Below are positions 8,479-17,206 of a stretch of 47,641 nucleotides of DNA, one piece after another (position 1 is the first letter of the stretch; the number at the start of each line of letters is the position of its first letter). The position numbers and the translations under genes were made by a program. The stretch is from Gemmatimonadota bacterium (GTDB lineage Bacteria; Gemmatimonadota; Gemmatimonadetes; Longimicrobiales; Gaopeijiaceae). Location: NCBI GenBank assembly GCA_029863525.1, contig JAOTVL010000008.1, forward strand, positions 1-47,641, in the 5' to 3' direction. The notes beneath the pieces were generated by a model that did no database searches, had not been told where the DNA came from, and saw only the letters and a list, made by a program, of their open reading frames with translations.

Positions 8479-8805
8479 TCAAACGGTGAAGGAGCTACCG
8501 CAGCCGCAGCCGCCCGACGCCTTCGGATTCCGGAACGTGAATCCCTGACCCATCATCGAGCTGACGTAGTCGATCTCGACGCCCTCCAGATATTGGGCGC
8601 TGAACGGATCGACGAAGACCTTTACGCCCCCGACTTCGAGAATCTCGTCATCGGCCTCGGGGCCGTCTTCGATATTGAGCCCGTATTGGAATCCGGAGCA
8701 TCCACCGGGAAGAACCGCGACGCGCAGCCCGGCCTCGGTCTCGACCCCGTGCTCCTGAATGAAGTCCTGAACTTTTTGAGTTGCCGTGCTCGTCATTGTG
8801 ACCAT
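8479..8805 (-). CDS. erpA: A-type iron-sulfur cluster carrier (ErpA/IscA family)
   Basis: The 108-residue product has the three cysteines of A-type carriers: one in PGGCSGFQY and two in the C-terminal GGCGCGSSF. It accepts and transfers Fe-S clusters to apo-proteins. The segment VFVDPFSAQYLEGVEIDYV and FRNPKA fit the ErpA/IscA consensus. ATG 8805 follows AAGGAGG with an 11-nt spacer; ATG 8796 is an alternative that loses three residues. It is 72 bp downstream of gmhB. ErpA and IscA cannot be told apart with certainty from sequence alone, so the symbol is a best guess. Confidence 0.9.
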   Translation of the reverse strand: MVTMTSTATQKVQDFIQEHGVETEAGLRVAVLPGGCSGFQYGLNIEDGPEADDEILEVGGVKVFVDPFSAQYLEGVEIDYVSSMMGQGFTFRNPKASGGCGCGSSFTV

Positions 8806-8877
8806 GACGTCGACATCCTCCTTGAATTGTTACGTCGCACCGAGCACCTGCTGATCGGCACCCGGCTAGGGAAGATA

Positions 8878-9432
8878 CTACACACCACTGGCCGGCGGGT
8901 TCAAGATCCGCGCGGCCGCCGCGGGGAGATCGTCGACGACCCATACGTCTTCTCCCACATCGGCCTCGTGCTCCGTGCCGTAGCCCGTACGTACCAAGAT
9001 TCCCTGCCCTCCGAGCGAGCGGGCCGGAAGCACATCGGTGATCTTGTCACCGACGAAGTACGAAGAGGCGTAGTCGAGCCTCAGATTTGCGCCCGCGCGC
9101 GTGTACATGCCGGTCTCGGGCTTCCGGCAATCGCACGGCCCGCTCTGATCCGGATGATGCGGACAGAAGTGCGTCTCGTCCGGGATCATCCCGCGCCCGG
9201 CCAGGACCTCCTCGAGCCGTGCAGCGACCGCATGGTAGTCGTCGAGCGAATAGAGGCCCCGGGCGATCCCGGACTGGTTGGTCACGACCACGATCGCGTA
9301 CCCTGCGTCACGCAGGGCCTTCATGGCCTCCGCTGCACCGGGAATGAGCGCGACGCCGTCGGGGTCGGCCAGGTACGCCTTCTCCGCGATGATCGTCCCG
9401 TCCCGGTCGAGAAAGACCGCCGGGCGCGTCAC
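8878..9432 (-). CDS. gmhB: D,D-heptose 1,7-bisphosphate phosphatase
   Basis: The 184-residue product is a HAD-family phosphatase. FLDRDGTI holds the nucleophile and general-acid Asp pair, VVTNQSGIARG is motif II, and CPHHP...CDCRKP gives the Cys/His zinc loop specific to GmhB. YFVGDKITDV is motif IV. It removes the C7 phosphate during ADP-heptose synthesis for lipopolysaccharide. The start codon is GTG at 9432, overlapping the selA stop as GTGA. Other heptose genes (gmhA, hldE) are not in the window. Anomer specificity is not determined. Confidence 0.93.
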   Translation of the reverse strand: MTRPAVFLDRDGTIIAEKAYLADPDGVALIPGAAEAMKALRDAGYAIVVVTNQSGIARGLYSLDDYHAVAARLEEVLAGRGMIPDETHFCPHHPDQSGPCDCRKPETGMYTRAGANLRLDYASSYFVGDKITDVLPARSLGGQGILVRTGYGTEHEADVGEDVWVVDDLPAAAARILNPPASGV

Positions 9433-10862
9433 GGCAGGCCCTCGGCCTGGGGCAGCGATCGCGCAGCGCTTTCGGCCACGCGCCGCACGAGATCGCCCTC
9501 CTGGCCCGGGAGGACGGTCCTGGCGTCGAGACGCACTCGGTCGTCCACGATTCGGCCGATGACCGGAGGGTCACCGCCGCGCAGCGCGGTCGCCAGCGAC
9601 TCCGCCCCCGAGCCGCCGTCGAGCTCCAGCGCCCACGAATCCAGCTCGACCCCCGGATACGTCCCGCCCCCGATCGCACCCTTCGTGGGCACGATCGTCG
9701 AGGACACTCCCTCGACCCCGAGCCGCTCCGCAAGGGACTCGGCGCGGGCGCGCACCGAGGCGGCGGGCTCGGCGAGCATACGCAGCGTGGGGATTCGCGC
9801 GAGCGCCTGCTCCGTTCTCCGATACAGTCGGAGCGTCGCCTCCAGTCCGGCCAGCGTGACTTTGTCGACGCGAAGCGCCCGGCAGAGGGGGTTCTTCCGC
9901 ATCTTCGCGATCCACACGGCGCTCCCCACGATGATGCCGGCTTGTGGCCCACCGAGGAGCTTGTCACCGGAGACGACGACGACGTCGGCGCCCGCCGCGA
10001 CGGACTCCATCGCACGCGGTTCGGCCGGTAGCCCCAATGCCTCCGCATCGATCATCAGCCCCGAGCCGAGGTCATGCACCAACGGAACGCCCGCCCCCTG
10101 CGCGACCTCCGACAGCTCGGCGATCGAAGCTTCCTCCGTGAAGCCGGTGATCCGGAAGTTCGAGCGATGCACCTTGAGGACCGCGACGGCTCCCTGCTCC
10201 ATCAACGCGGTCCTATAGTCGCCGAGCCGCGTCCGATTCGTGCTACCGACCTCGACCAGCGTGGCACCCGCCCGTTCCAACACCTCCGGAATCCTAAAAC
10301 CGCCACCGATCTCGACGAGCTCCCCTCGAGAGACCGCGATCCCGGCACCGCGGGCGGTGGTGTTCACGGCGAGAACGAGCGCGCCCGCCGCATTGTTGAC
10401 CACGAGCGCGTCCTCGGCGCCCGTGAGCTCCGTGAGCAACGAGACGCAGTGCGCGTACCGTGAGCCCCGAGTCCCCGATTCGAGATCGAATTCGAGGTTG
10501 GTGTACTGACGGGCCGCAGCGCGCATCGCCTCGACAGCCACCTCGGCGAGCGGCGCCCGGCCCAGGTTCGTGTGCAGCACGACGCCCGTCGCGTTCACGA
10601 CCCGACGGAGGCTGGGCACATCGGCGACCTCCAGCGCCTCCCGGGCCGGTCCGAGATACGTAGCGACGTCTTCGACCCGGTCATCCCACTCCTCCAGGCG
10701 CCCTCCCGCTGCGGCCGCCGAGACGCGAGCGCGGATGGTGTCGACCGCTGCCCGAATCGCGTCGACCGAGCGGTCTCGACCGAACTCCTCGATCAGCGGT
10801 GCTGCATCCCTGGACGTCACGAGCGCGTCGACCGATGGAATCCTGCTGCGGGGGTCGTTCAC
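9429..10862 (-). CDS. selA: L-seryl-tRNA(Sec) selenium transferase
   Basis: The 477-residue PLP enzyme converts Ser-tRNA(Sec) to Sec-tRNA(Sec) using selenophosphate. The N-terminal helical domain precedes RVVNATGVVLHTNLGRAPL (88-106), a SelA hallmark, then YTNLEFDLESGTRG and the PLP-binding VVVSGDKLLGGPQAG with Lys301. A C-terminal domain ends near RRVAESAARSL. Length is close to the usual 460-470. The start is GTG 10862, overlapping the stop of the Ig-like lipoprotein gene as GTGA. The gene implies selenoprotein synthesis, but selB, selC and selD are not in this window. Confidence 0.96.
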   Translation of the reverse strand: MNDPRSRIPSVDALVTSRDAAPLIEEFGRDRSVDAIRAAVDTIRARVSAAAAGGRLEEWDDRVEDVATYLGPAREALEVADVPSLRRVVNATGVVLHTNLGRAPLAEVAVEAMRAAARQYTNLEFDLESGTRGSRYAHCVSLLTELTGAEDALVVNNAAGALVLAVNTTARGAGIAVSRGELVEIGGGFRIPEVLERAGATLVEVGSTNRTRLGDYRTALMEQGAVAVLKVHRSNFRITGFTEEASIAELSEVAQGAGVPLVHDLGSGLMIDAEALGLPAEPRAMESVAAGADVVVVSGDKLLGGPQAGIIVGSAVWIAKMRKNPLCRALRVDKVTLAGLEATLRLYRRTEQALARIPTLRMLAEPAASVRARAESLAERLGVEGVSSTIVPTKGAIGGGTYPGVELDSWALELDGGSGAESLATALRGGDPPVIGRIVDDRVRLDARTVLPGQEGDLVRRVAESAARSLPQAEGLP

Positions 10863-12334
10863 CGACGCGCGTCCCCGCCGGGCGGACCTGGACCCGCAAC
10901 GCCGGTGTCCGGGAGTACCGCGGAGTCCGGGACCGCCAGGGTGTCGATCGCCGCAGAGTCGGGCGCCGCCGTCGTGTCGACAACCATGGTGTCGGCGGGC
11001 GGCGCCTCCAGTACGAGCGAGGCGACGCCTCCGCCCCCTCCCAGCCCGGCAATGTTGACCACACCCGATACCTGGACCTCGTACTCCACATCGTACAGGA
11101 GCGCCTCGGACAAGAGGAGCACGATGCGCCGACCCGGAAGCACCCTTCGACCGTCCTGGGTCGGACCCGCGCGCGGTCCCTGAAGGCGCTCGAGCCCCGG
11201 CGGAGGCTTGCGTCCCACGGCCGCCCCGGCGGCGCCGGGAGGCGTCGGCGCGCCCACCCGACCGAGCCGGACCGTGTCGGCCGCCGCGGCCGAGTCGGGC
11301 CCAGCGGCTACCACCCCGGGCAGCGCCTCGGTCACTTCGGTCGAATCGGCCGGCGGGACCGAGTCCGGTGCCGTTTCCACCGGACCGACCGCGGCCGCCT
11401 CGGCGGCGGCGATCGAGTCGGCCCGGATGAGCGAATCCGCCACTTCTTCGATGTACGCTTCGTACTCCGCCTCTTGGAAGACCCTCACGATCGAGGGCGC
11501 CGAAGCTTCGGCCGACGAGATCGTCACGTCGAAGGCGCCCGCCTCGACGGTCGGGTCGAGGTAGTCGTCGAACAGCACCGCCACCGTGACTGAATCGAGC
11601 GGACTGGCGCCCGCGACCACCGCCGCCGCGGTGTCTGGCGCGAGAATCGGCAGGTCGAGGAGGAGTGTGTCCCCGGCCGCCAGATCTGCGGTGAAGCGCC
11701 CCTGCACCTCGGTCGAGTCGGCGTCCCCGTTTCGGTTCTGGTCCTCGAACGCGGTCACTCGGTACTGCCCGTCCGGCAGGTAGCGGAATGCGTAAATCCC
11801 GTCTCGATCGGCCGTGGCCTGATGAATGAGGCCGTCGGCCGCCTCCGCGAGGATCACCGCCTCGTTCACGGCATTCCCGTCGATGCGGTCCCACACCTCC
11901 CCTGCGAGCGTCGTCGCAGAGGGCGTCTCGCCCCCGGTCGTGAAGACGAGCTCGAACGGGTCGGTCATCCGGTTGTTGAACATGTCCGAGACGACCGCCT
12001 TGAGCGTGACGCGGTAGACCAACCCGGGCCGGAAGCCCCCCTCGGTGCGCACGGTGAGCGAGCGGCTACCGTGGCTCACCCGCACTTCCCCGCCACGGGG
12101 CGAAACGGTCACCGCCGACTCGAGCGTTCCGCCCGCCATGCGCTCGCTGATCCGTTCGTCGAAGAAGAAGCGCACCGGGGCGTCGAGCTCGGTGAGGATC
12201 CCGAGCGCCTCGGGGAAGGTCTGGACGACGACCGGTGGTCGAGTGTCCTCCGGTCCGCCGGGCGGGATTCCCTGTTGGGCGCACGCGCCCGCCACCACTC
12301 CAGCGACCGCGCAGGCGACGAAGGGGCGGATCAC
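10859..12334 (-). CDS. Ig-like (Big_5-type) lipoprotein
   Basis: The 491-residue product has a signal peptide ending in AGAC with Cys18. Residues about 30-130 look like a bacterial Ig-like SbsA/Big_5 domain (P-P-x-V-x-x-x-F-P, F-x-x-F-F-D-E-R-I-S-E-R, Y-R-V-T-L-K, F-E-L-V-F-T-T-G). Residues about 138-225 form a carboxypeptidase-regulatory-like beta domain (G-I-Y-A-F-R-Y-L-P-D-G-Q-Y-R-V). The rest is Ala/Pro/Asp-rich and probably disordered, with a small conserved-looking segment (R-R-I-V-L-L-L-S-E-A-L-L-Y-D-V-E-Y-E-V). It starts with GTG 12334, overlapping the valS stop as GTGA. Why it sits between valS and selA is unclear; an envelope role is inferred only from the anchor. Confidence 0.8.
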   Translation of the reverse strand: MIRPFVACAVAGVVAGACAQQGIPPGGPEDTRPPVVVQTFPEALGILTELDAPVRFFFDERISERMAGGTLESAVTVSPRGGEVRVSHGSRSLTVRTEGGFRPGLVYRVTLKAVVSDMFNNRMTDPFELVFTTGGETPSATTLAGEVWDRIDGNAVNEAVILAEAADGLIHQATADRDGIYAFRYLPDGQYRVTAFEDQNRNGDADSTEVQGRFTADLAAGDTLLLDLPILAPDTAAAVVAGASPLDSVTVAVLFDDYLDPTVEAGAFDVTISSAEASAPSIVRVFQEAEYEAYIEEVADSLIRADSIAAAEAAAVGPVETAPDSVPPADSTEVTEALPGVVAAGPDSAAAADTVRLGRVGAPTPPGAAGAAVGRKPPPGLERLQGPRAGPTQDGRRVLPGRRIVLLLSEALLYDVEYEVQVSGVVNIAGLGGGGGVASLVLEAPPADTMVVDTTAAPDSAAIDTLAVPDSAVLPDTGVAGPGPPGGDARR

Positions 12335-15081
12335 GAATCCGACAGGCTCGCGAGCTTCTCTCGGAGCTTCGAGACCTGCTCTCCCAGCTGGGCCGCCTTG
12401 TCGTGCTCCTTTTGCACGATTTCGTCGGGTGCGTTGGCGACGAACTGCTCGTTGGAGAGGCGCTTTCGCACGGCTCCCAGCAGCCCGGCGATTCGATCCA
12501 CCTCCGACGCCATCCGCGCACGCTCGCTCGCGACGTCGATGACGCCCTCGAGGGGGACGAAGAGCCCAGCACCGTTGGGCAGCACCACGTTGGCGCCCAC
12601 CCCGCTGGGCGCGCCACCCGCCACGCTCTCGATTCGAGCGAGCTGTTCGAGCGCCCCCGCCTGTAAGGCGAGCGTGTCGAGGAAGTGCTCTGGCCCGCCC
12701 TCGACCAGCAGCGAGATCCGCGCGCCTTCGCCTACGCCATACTCCTTTCGGAGTCGACGCACTTCGACCACCAGCGTCTGCACCTCGACCATTCGGCGCT
12801 CCGCCTCTTCGTCGCGTTCGACGTCGCCCGGCTCCGGCCATGGAGCGATAATCAAATCCGCGGGGCGATCGGCACCCTCCGGCCACGGGAGCCTCGACCA
12901 GAGCTCCGACGTGACGAACGGAACAATGGGGTGCAGCAGGCGGAACGCGGCGTCGAGCACGGTTACGAGCGTGGAGCGGGCGGCCTCTCGCGACGCGGGA
13001 TCCGTATCGGGACCCAATCGGCTCTTCACCAGCTCGAGGTACCAGTCGCAGACCTCGCCCCAGAAGAAGTGGTACAGGCCCTCCGCGACCTCGTGTAGGC
13101 GGAAGCGCTCGAGCCGGCGCGTCGCCTCCGCGCTCGCGTGAGCCACACGCGACAGGATCCATCGGTCCTCGAGCGTCAGGTCGCTACGGACATGGTCCAG
13201 CGGCTGCACGGGGTCCTCGCCGAGGCTCATCAGCGCGAACCGCCCGGCGTTCCAGATCTTGTTGGCGAAGTTGCGCCCGTTCGCGAACGCCGCTTCGACG
13301 TCTTCATGATCGAGGCTGATGTCGGTCCCGACCGCGCACTGACTCACGATCGTGTACCGCATCGCGTCCGCGCCGAACTCCTCGACCACGCCGAGCGGGT
13401 CGATCCCGTTGCCGAGCGACTTCGACATCTTCCGGCCCTTCATGTCGCGCACGGTCCCGTGGAGGTACACCTGCGTGAACGGTGCCTCACCCTGGAACTC
13501 GTAGCCCATCATGATCATGCGGGCGACCCAGAAGAAGAGGATATCCGGGCCCGTGACCATGGTGTGGCCCGGGTAGAACGCCTCGAGATCGTCGGTCTGC
13601 TTCGGCCAACCGAACACCGAGAAGGGCCAGAGCTGCGAGCTGAACCAGGTGTCGAGCACATCGGGATCCTGCTCGAGCTCGGTGCCTCCGCATTTCGGGC
13701 ACTCGCTCGGGTCCTCGCGCACCACGATCTGCTCGCCACAGGCGCAGTACCAGACGGGAATCCGATGACCCCACCAGAGCTGACGCGAGATGCACCAGTC
13801 CTGGATGTTCTCCATCCAGTGCTCGTACACGCGCTGCCAGTGCGGCGGCGTGAAGGTGATGGTCCCGTCTCGGGACGCTTCCAACGCGGGCTCGGCGAGC
13901 GGCTTCATGCTCACGAACCACTGCTCCGAAAGGCGCGGCTCGACGATCGTGCCGCACCGGTAACAGTGCGGCACCGAGTGCGTGTGCTCTTCACGGCCGG
14001 CGATGAGCCCGAGCTCCTCGAGCGCCGCGAGGACCGCCTTGCGCGCCACGAACCTTTCCATGCCGCGGAACGCTTCCGGTGCGGCGTCGCTCAGGTGCGC
14101 GTCGGGGGTCATCACGTCGAGGATCTCGATTCCCGTGCGGCCCGCGATCTCGAAGTCGTTCTTGTCGTGCGCAGGAGTCAGCTTGACCATCCCGGAGCCG
14201 AATTCCCGATCGACGTAGTGGTCCGCCACGACCGGAATCGTCCGGCCCGTCAGCGGGAGCTCGACATCCGCACCGACGAGCGCCTCGTACCGCTCGTCGC
14301 CCGGGTGGACCGCCACACCCGTGTCACCGAGCATCGTTTCGGGTCGCGTCGTCGATACCGTCAGGTACCAACGCCCATCGTCGAGCCGCCCGACCGCTGC
14401 CGAACCGGCCTCGGAGGCCGCGCGCGCCGCTTCAGCCGACCCCTCGGCGATCGGGTAGCGCAGATGCCAGAGGCGACCCTGCGTCTCCGTGCCCTCGGCC
14501 TCCTCGTTCGAGAGCGCGGTAAGGCAGCGAGGGCACCAGTTGATGATGTATTCGCCGCGGTAGATCAGCTCCTTCTCGTACAACGAAACGAAGACCTCAC
14601 GCACGGCTCGCTGGAGGTCGTCGTCGAGTGTGAAGCGCGTGCGCTGCCAATCGCACGAGGCGCCGATCGCCTTGAGCTGCTCGAGGATCGTCCCCCCCGT
14701 CTCCGTGACGAATTCCCAGACGCGCTCCACGAAGGCCTCGCGTCCCAGGTCGTCACGATGCAGCCCTTCCTCCGCGAGCTGGCGCTCGACGACGTTCTGC
14801 GTCGCGATGCCGGCGTGGTCGGTTCCAGGCACCCACAGCGAGGCCCGGCCCTGCATGCGCCGCCATCGGATCAGCACGTCCTGGACCGTATTGTTGAGCC
14901 CGTGCCCCATGTGCAGCGCGGCCGTGACGTTGGGCGGTGGGATCACGATCACGTACGGCTCCCGCCCGTCCTCCAGAACCGCCGATGCCGGCACGTGGAA
15001 GTAGCCGCCCTCCTGCCACGCCCGGTACCGGGCCGGCTCGATCGCACGGGGATCGAGTCTCGGGGCTAGCTCCTGACTCAC
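12331..15081 (-). CDS. valS: Valyl-tRNA synthetase
   Basis: The 916-residue class I synthetase charges tRNA-Val. The HIGH motif is HMGH (57-60) after PPPNVT, and KMSKS is at 551-555. The CP1 editing domain contains TTRPETMLGDTGVAVHP (244-260), which removes mischarged threonine. Cys pairs CPRC (183-186) and CxC with CPKC (447-464) resemble the zinc ribbons of ValRS. A C-terminal coiled coil (E-x-V-x-K-L-R-E-K-L-A) fits the tRNA-binding arm. The start is GTG 15081 after GGAG with a 7-nt spacer. It leads a coupled cluster with a lipoprotein, selA and gmhB. Confidence 0.97.
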   Translation of the reverse strand: MSQELAPRLDPRAIEPARYRAWQEGGYFHVPASAVLEDGREPYVIVIPPPNVTAALHMGHGLNNTVQDVLIRWRRMQGRASLWVPGTDHAGIATQNVVERQLAEEGLHRDDLGREAFVERVWEFVTETGGTILEQLKAIGASCDWQRTRFTLDDDLQRAVREVFVSLYEKELIYRGEYIINWCPRCLTALSNEEAEGTETQGRLWHLRYPIAEGSAEAARAASEAGSAAVGRLDDGRWYLTVSTTRPETMLGDTGVAVHPGDERYEALVGADVELPLTGRTIPVVADHYVDREFGSGMVKLTPAHDKNDFEIAGRTGIEILDVMTPDAHLSDAAPEAFRGMERFVARKAVLAALEELGLIAGREEHTHSVPHCYRCGTIVEPRLSEQWFVSMKPLAEPALEASRDGTITFTPPHWQRVYEHWMENIQDWCISRQLWWGHRIPVWYCACGEQIVVREDPSECPKCGGTELEQDPDVLDTWFSSQLWPFSVFGWPKQTDDLEAFYPGHTMVTGPDILFFWVARMIMMGYEFQGEAPFTQVYLHGTVRDMKGRKMSKSLGNGIDPLGVVEEFGADAMRYTIVSQCAVGTDISLDHEDVEAAFANGRNFANKIWNAGRFALMSLGEDPVQPLDHVRSDLTLEDRWILSRVAHASAEATRRLERFRLHEVAEGLYHFFWGEVCDWYLELVKSRLGPDTDPASREAARSTLVTVLDAAFRLLHPIVPFVTSELWSRLPWPEGADRPADLIIAPWPEPGDVERDEEAERRMVEVQTLVVEVRRLRKEYGVGEGARISLLVEGGPEHFLDTLALQAGALEQLARIESVAGGAPSGVGANVVLPNGAGLFVPLEGVIDVASERARMASEVDRIAGLLGAVRKRLSNEQFVANAPDEIVQKEHDKAAQLGEQVSKLREKLASLSDS

Positions 15082-15190
15082 GTGGACTCCAGGGATGGCG
15101 TTCGGGCAGCGATGCGCGGGCGGGTTTGCTCCACCCCGTCGCAGGGCCTCGAAAGATGGCGCGCGTGCGGGTTCCGTGGAACCGGGGCGG

Positions 15191-16003
15191 TCAGCGGATC
15201 CGCGTCGTGTCGATCGCGGCGGCGCGCTCCCGATCCCGACGAGCGCGGATGGCGGCCGCCCGCTCCTTCCACGATTGCTCGATGAGGAAGCGTTGGCTCT
15301 GACGCTCGATCTCCTCGAACTCCCAGATGCGGTAGTTGGTCACGTCGCGCTTTCCGACCGGAATCCCGAACTGCAGGGGCAGCGGCAACGCAACGTCCCC
15401 GAGATAGATCTTTCCGTCGGCGACGCCCCACCGGCCACCCTCGCGGTCTCGGAACGTCCAGTCTGTAAGCCGGTCTTCCGCGGCCTGTGCGGCGCTGAGC
15501 GAGTCGTACCACTCGACGATCCTGTCGGCCAGGAGGATCTCTTCCCGCTCTTCGAGGGTCAGCTCGAAAAACTCGTCGGGGAGGTTCGCCCACAGCCGAA
15601 CACTTCGACGGTTGGGTCGCAAGCGCTCGGCGGCGGTCGGCCCTGGCGGAATGAGCTCACCGACCACGGGGCCCGGGATGCGGGGTGGGCGGGCGTCTGC
15701 CTCGGGCGGGACGACCTCGTCGAGCTCCTCGGGCTCCTCGGGACGCTCGAGGTCCTCCTCGTCGATCTCCACCAGCCGGATGACGTCGATCCCCTGCTCC
15801 GCCTCCGTATCCGAAGGGATGGGGAACGCCGCCGCGTCCGGTCTCAGGACGTTCATCATCGTGGTATACGCGAGGATCGCGATCAGGTGGAGGACGGCCG
15901 AGACGGTGAACGCGGTGGCGCGCAGGCGCGGCGAGCCGAGGCCTCGGCTGTTCTGCCAGGCCCGGTCCGCCGAAGAGTCCGCGCCGTCGGGCCGTAATCG
16001 CAT
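15191..16003 (-). CDS. Membrane-anchored protein with TonB-like N-terminus
   Basis: The 270-residue product has one transmembrane segment (about 31-50, VSAVLHLIAILAY) preceded by a basic region, as in TonB and related energy transducers. An acidic/proline-rich linker follows (about 65-120: EIDEEDLERPEEPEELDEV). The remaining C-terminal domain (about 125-255) shows no TonB beta-alpha-beta pattern; it is mixed, with EFFELTLEEREEILLADRIVEW and a charged C-terminal helix ending in arginine-rich sequence. ATG 16003 follows AGGA at good spacing. It is downstream of the aminotransferase gene on the same strand. I do not recognise the C-terminal domain. Confidence 0.75.
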   Translation of the reverse strand: MRLRPDGADSSADRAWQNSRGLGSPRLRATAFTVSAVLHLIAILAYTTMMNVLRPDAAAFPIPSDTEAEQGIDVIRLVEIDEEDLERPEEPEELDEVVPPEADARPPRIPGPVVGELIPPGPTAAERLRPNRRSVRLWANLPDEFFELTLEEREEILLADRIVEWYDSLSAAQAAEDRLTDWTFRDREGGRWGVADGKIYLGDVALPLPLQFGIPVGKRDVTNYRIWEFEEIERQSQRFLIEQSWKERAAAIRARRDRERAAAIDTTRIR

Positions 16004-16042
16004 GTAGCGTCCTAAACCGAGCTCAGGGGCCCGGTTCCTCGG

Positions 16043-17206
16043 TCAGCGGGCAACGCGCCCCAATCGGCCGACCGCCTCGGTGAGGCGATCCGGGTCGACC
16101 GTGAGCGCGATGCGGAAGAAGCCTTCGCCACCCGCCCCCAACGCCCCCCCGGGGAGCACGATGACGCCCTCTTGGTCCAGCGCACGGGCCGCGAACACCT
16201 CCGACGGCTCTCCGCCTGGAACGGGAACCCAGAGATACATCGTCGATTTCGGCACGGTAACGTCGAAGCCGGCCTGCGAGAGCGCCGCGGAGGCGGCGTC
16301 CCGGCGTCGCTCGAAGATGGCGATGTTGCCCGGAACCCAGGCGGCCCAGCTCTCCAACGCCGCGACCCCGGCCGCTTGGATCCCCATGTACTGCCCGGTG
16401 TCCATGAAGGTCTTCACCTTCGTCAGGGCACCGATCATGTCGGCGTTGCCCACCGCCCAGCCCAAGCGCCATCCCGTCATGTTGTACGTCTTGGAGAGCG
16501 AGTGGAACTCGAGCGCTACGTCGCGGGCACCCTCGAACTCCAGGATGCTCCGGGGTCGGTACCCGTCGAAGCCGAACTCCGAGTAGGCGTTGTCGTGCGC
16601 CAGGATGATGTCGTGCTCGGAGCAGAAGCCGATCGCCTCTCGGAGGTAGTCGTCGGGGGCCACCGCCGCGGTCGGGTTGTTCGGATAGTTGAGGTATAGG
16701 ATGCGCGACCGATCCACGACGGTTGCCGGCACGCCGTCGAGCGGGATGAGGAAATCGTGCTCGGGTCGCAGGGCCACCAAATGGGGCTCGCCGCCCGCCA
16801 GGGTGACCGACCCGAGGTAGGCTTGATAGCCCGGATCGGGAATGATGGCCGCGTCTCCGGGCTCGATGTAGGCGAACGGCAGATGGGCCAGACCGTCCTT
16901 CGATCCGATGAGCGGGAGAACCTCCTTCCATGGGTCGACCGAAACCCCGAAGCGGACGTCCATGAAATGAGCGATCGCCTCCCTGAAGTCCGCTAGTCCA
17001 CTCTGGAACGCGTAGCGGGAATAGCGATTGACCCCTGCCACTTCACGTAGTTTCTCGACCACGGTGGGAGGCGGATCGAGCGGCGCGTCTCCGGCACCGA
17101 GGTCGATGACGTCGACCCCGGCCGCCTCGATCTCGCGGCGCTTCGCCGCCATCCCCGAGAGCGGAAACGGAGGCAGGGCACGATACCGCGCGTTGGGCGT
17201 CGGCAT
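16043..17206 (-). CDS. Class I/II aminotransferase, DapL-like
   Basis: The 387-residue PLP enzyme has the class I/II fold signatures: YLNYPNNPTAA (171-181), AHDNAYSEFGFDGY (203-216), and the PLP lysine Lys239 in HSLSKTYNMTGWRLG. The motif around EFHSLSKTYNMTGWR resembles LL-diaminopimelate aminotransferase (DapL) and alanine-type aminotransferases (AlaC). If DapL-like, it would make LL-DAP directly from tetrahydrodipicolinate, upstream of LysA, which is also encoded in this window. The ATG at 17206 shares one base with the stop of the FAH-family gene (TGATG). The substrate needs biochemical or phylogenetic evidence. Confidence 0.85.
   Translation of the reverse strand: MPTPNARYRALPPFPLSGMAAKRREIEAAGVDVIDLGAGDAPLDPPPTVVEKLREVAGVNRYSRYAFQSGLADFREAIAHFMDVRFGVSVDPWKEVLPLIGSKDGLAHLPFAYIEPGDAAIIPDPGYQAYLGSVTLAGGEPHLVALRPEHDFLIPLDGVPATVVDRSRILYLNYPNNPTAAVAPDDYLREAIGFCSEHDIILAHDNAYSEFGFDGYRPRSILEFEGARDVALEFHSLSKTYNMTGWRLGWAVGNADMIGALTKVKTFMDTGQYMGIQAAGVAALESWAAWVPGNIAIFERRRDAASAALSQAGFDVTVPKSTMYLWVPVPGGEPSEVFAARALDQEGVIVLPGGALGAGGEGFFRIALTVDPDRLTEAVGRLGRVAR

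Noticed and set aside
7630-10218. An 862-codon open frame on the plus strand across the purN-to-selA region.
   Set aside because: It runs antisense to purN, MBL hydrolase, erpA, gmhB and selA, which all match known families. Long antisense frames are common in GC-rich DNA.
13138-15069. A 643-codon plus-strand frame opposite valS.
   Set aside because: valS is unmistakable, with HMGH, KMSKS and editing motifs.
15191-16003. Calling this gene tonB.
   Set aside because: Only the anchor and linker resemble TonB; the C-terminal fold is not evident.
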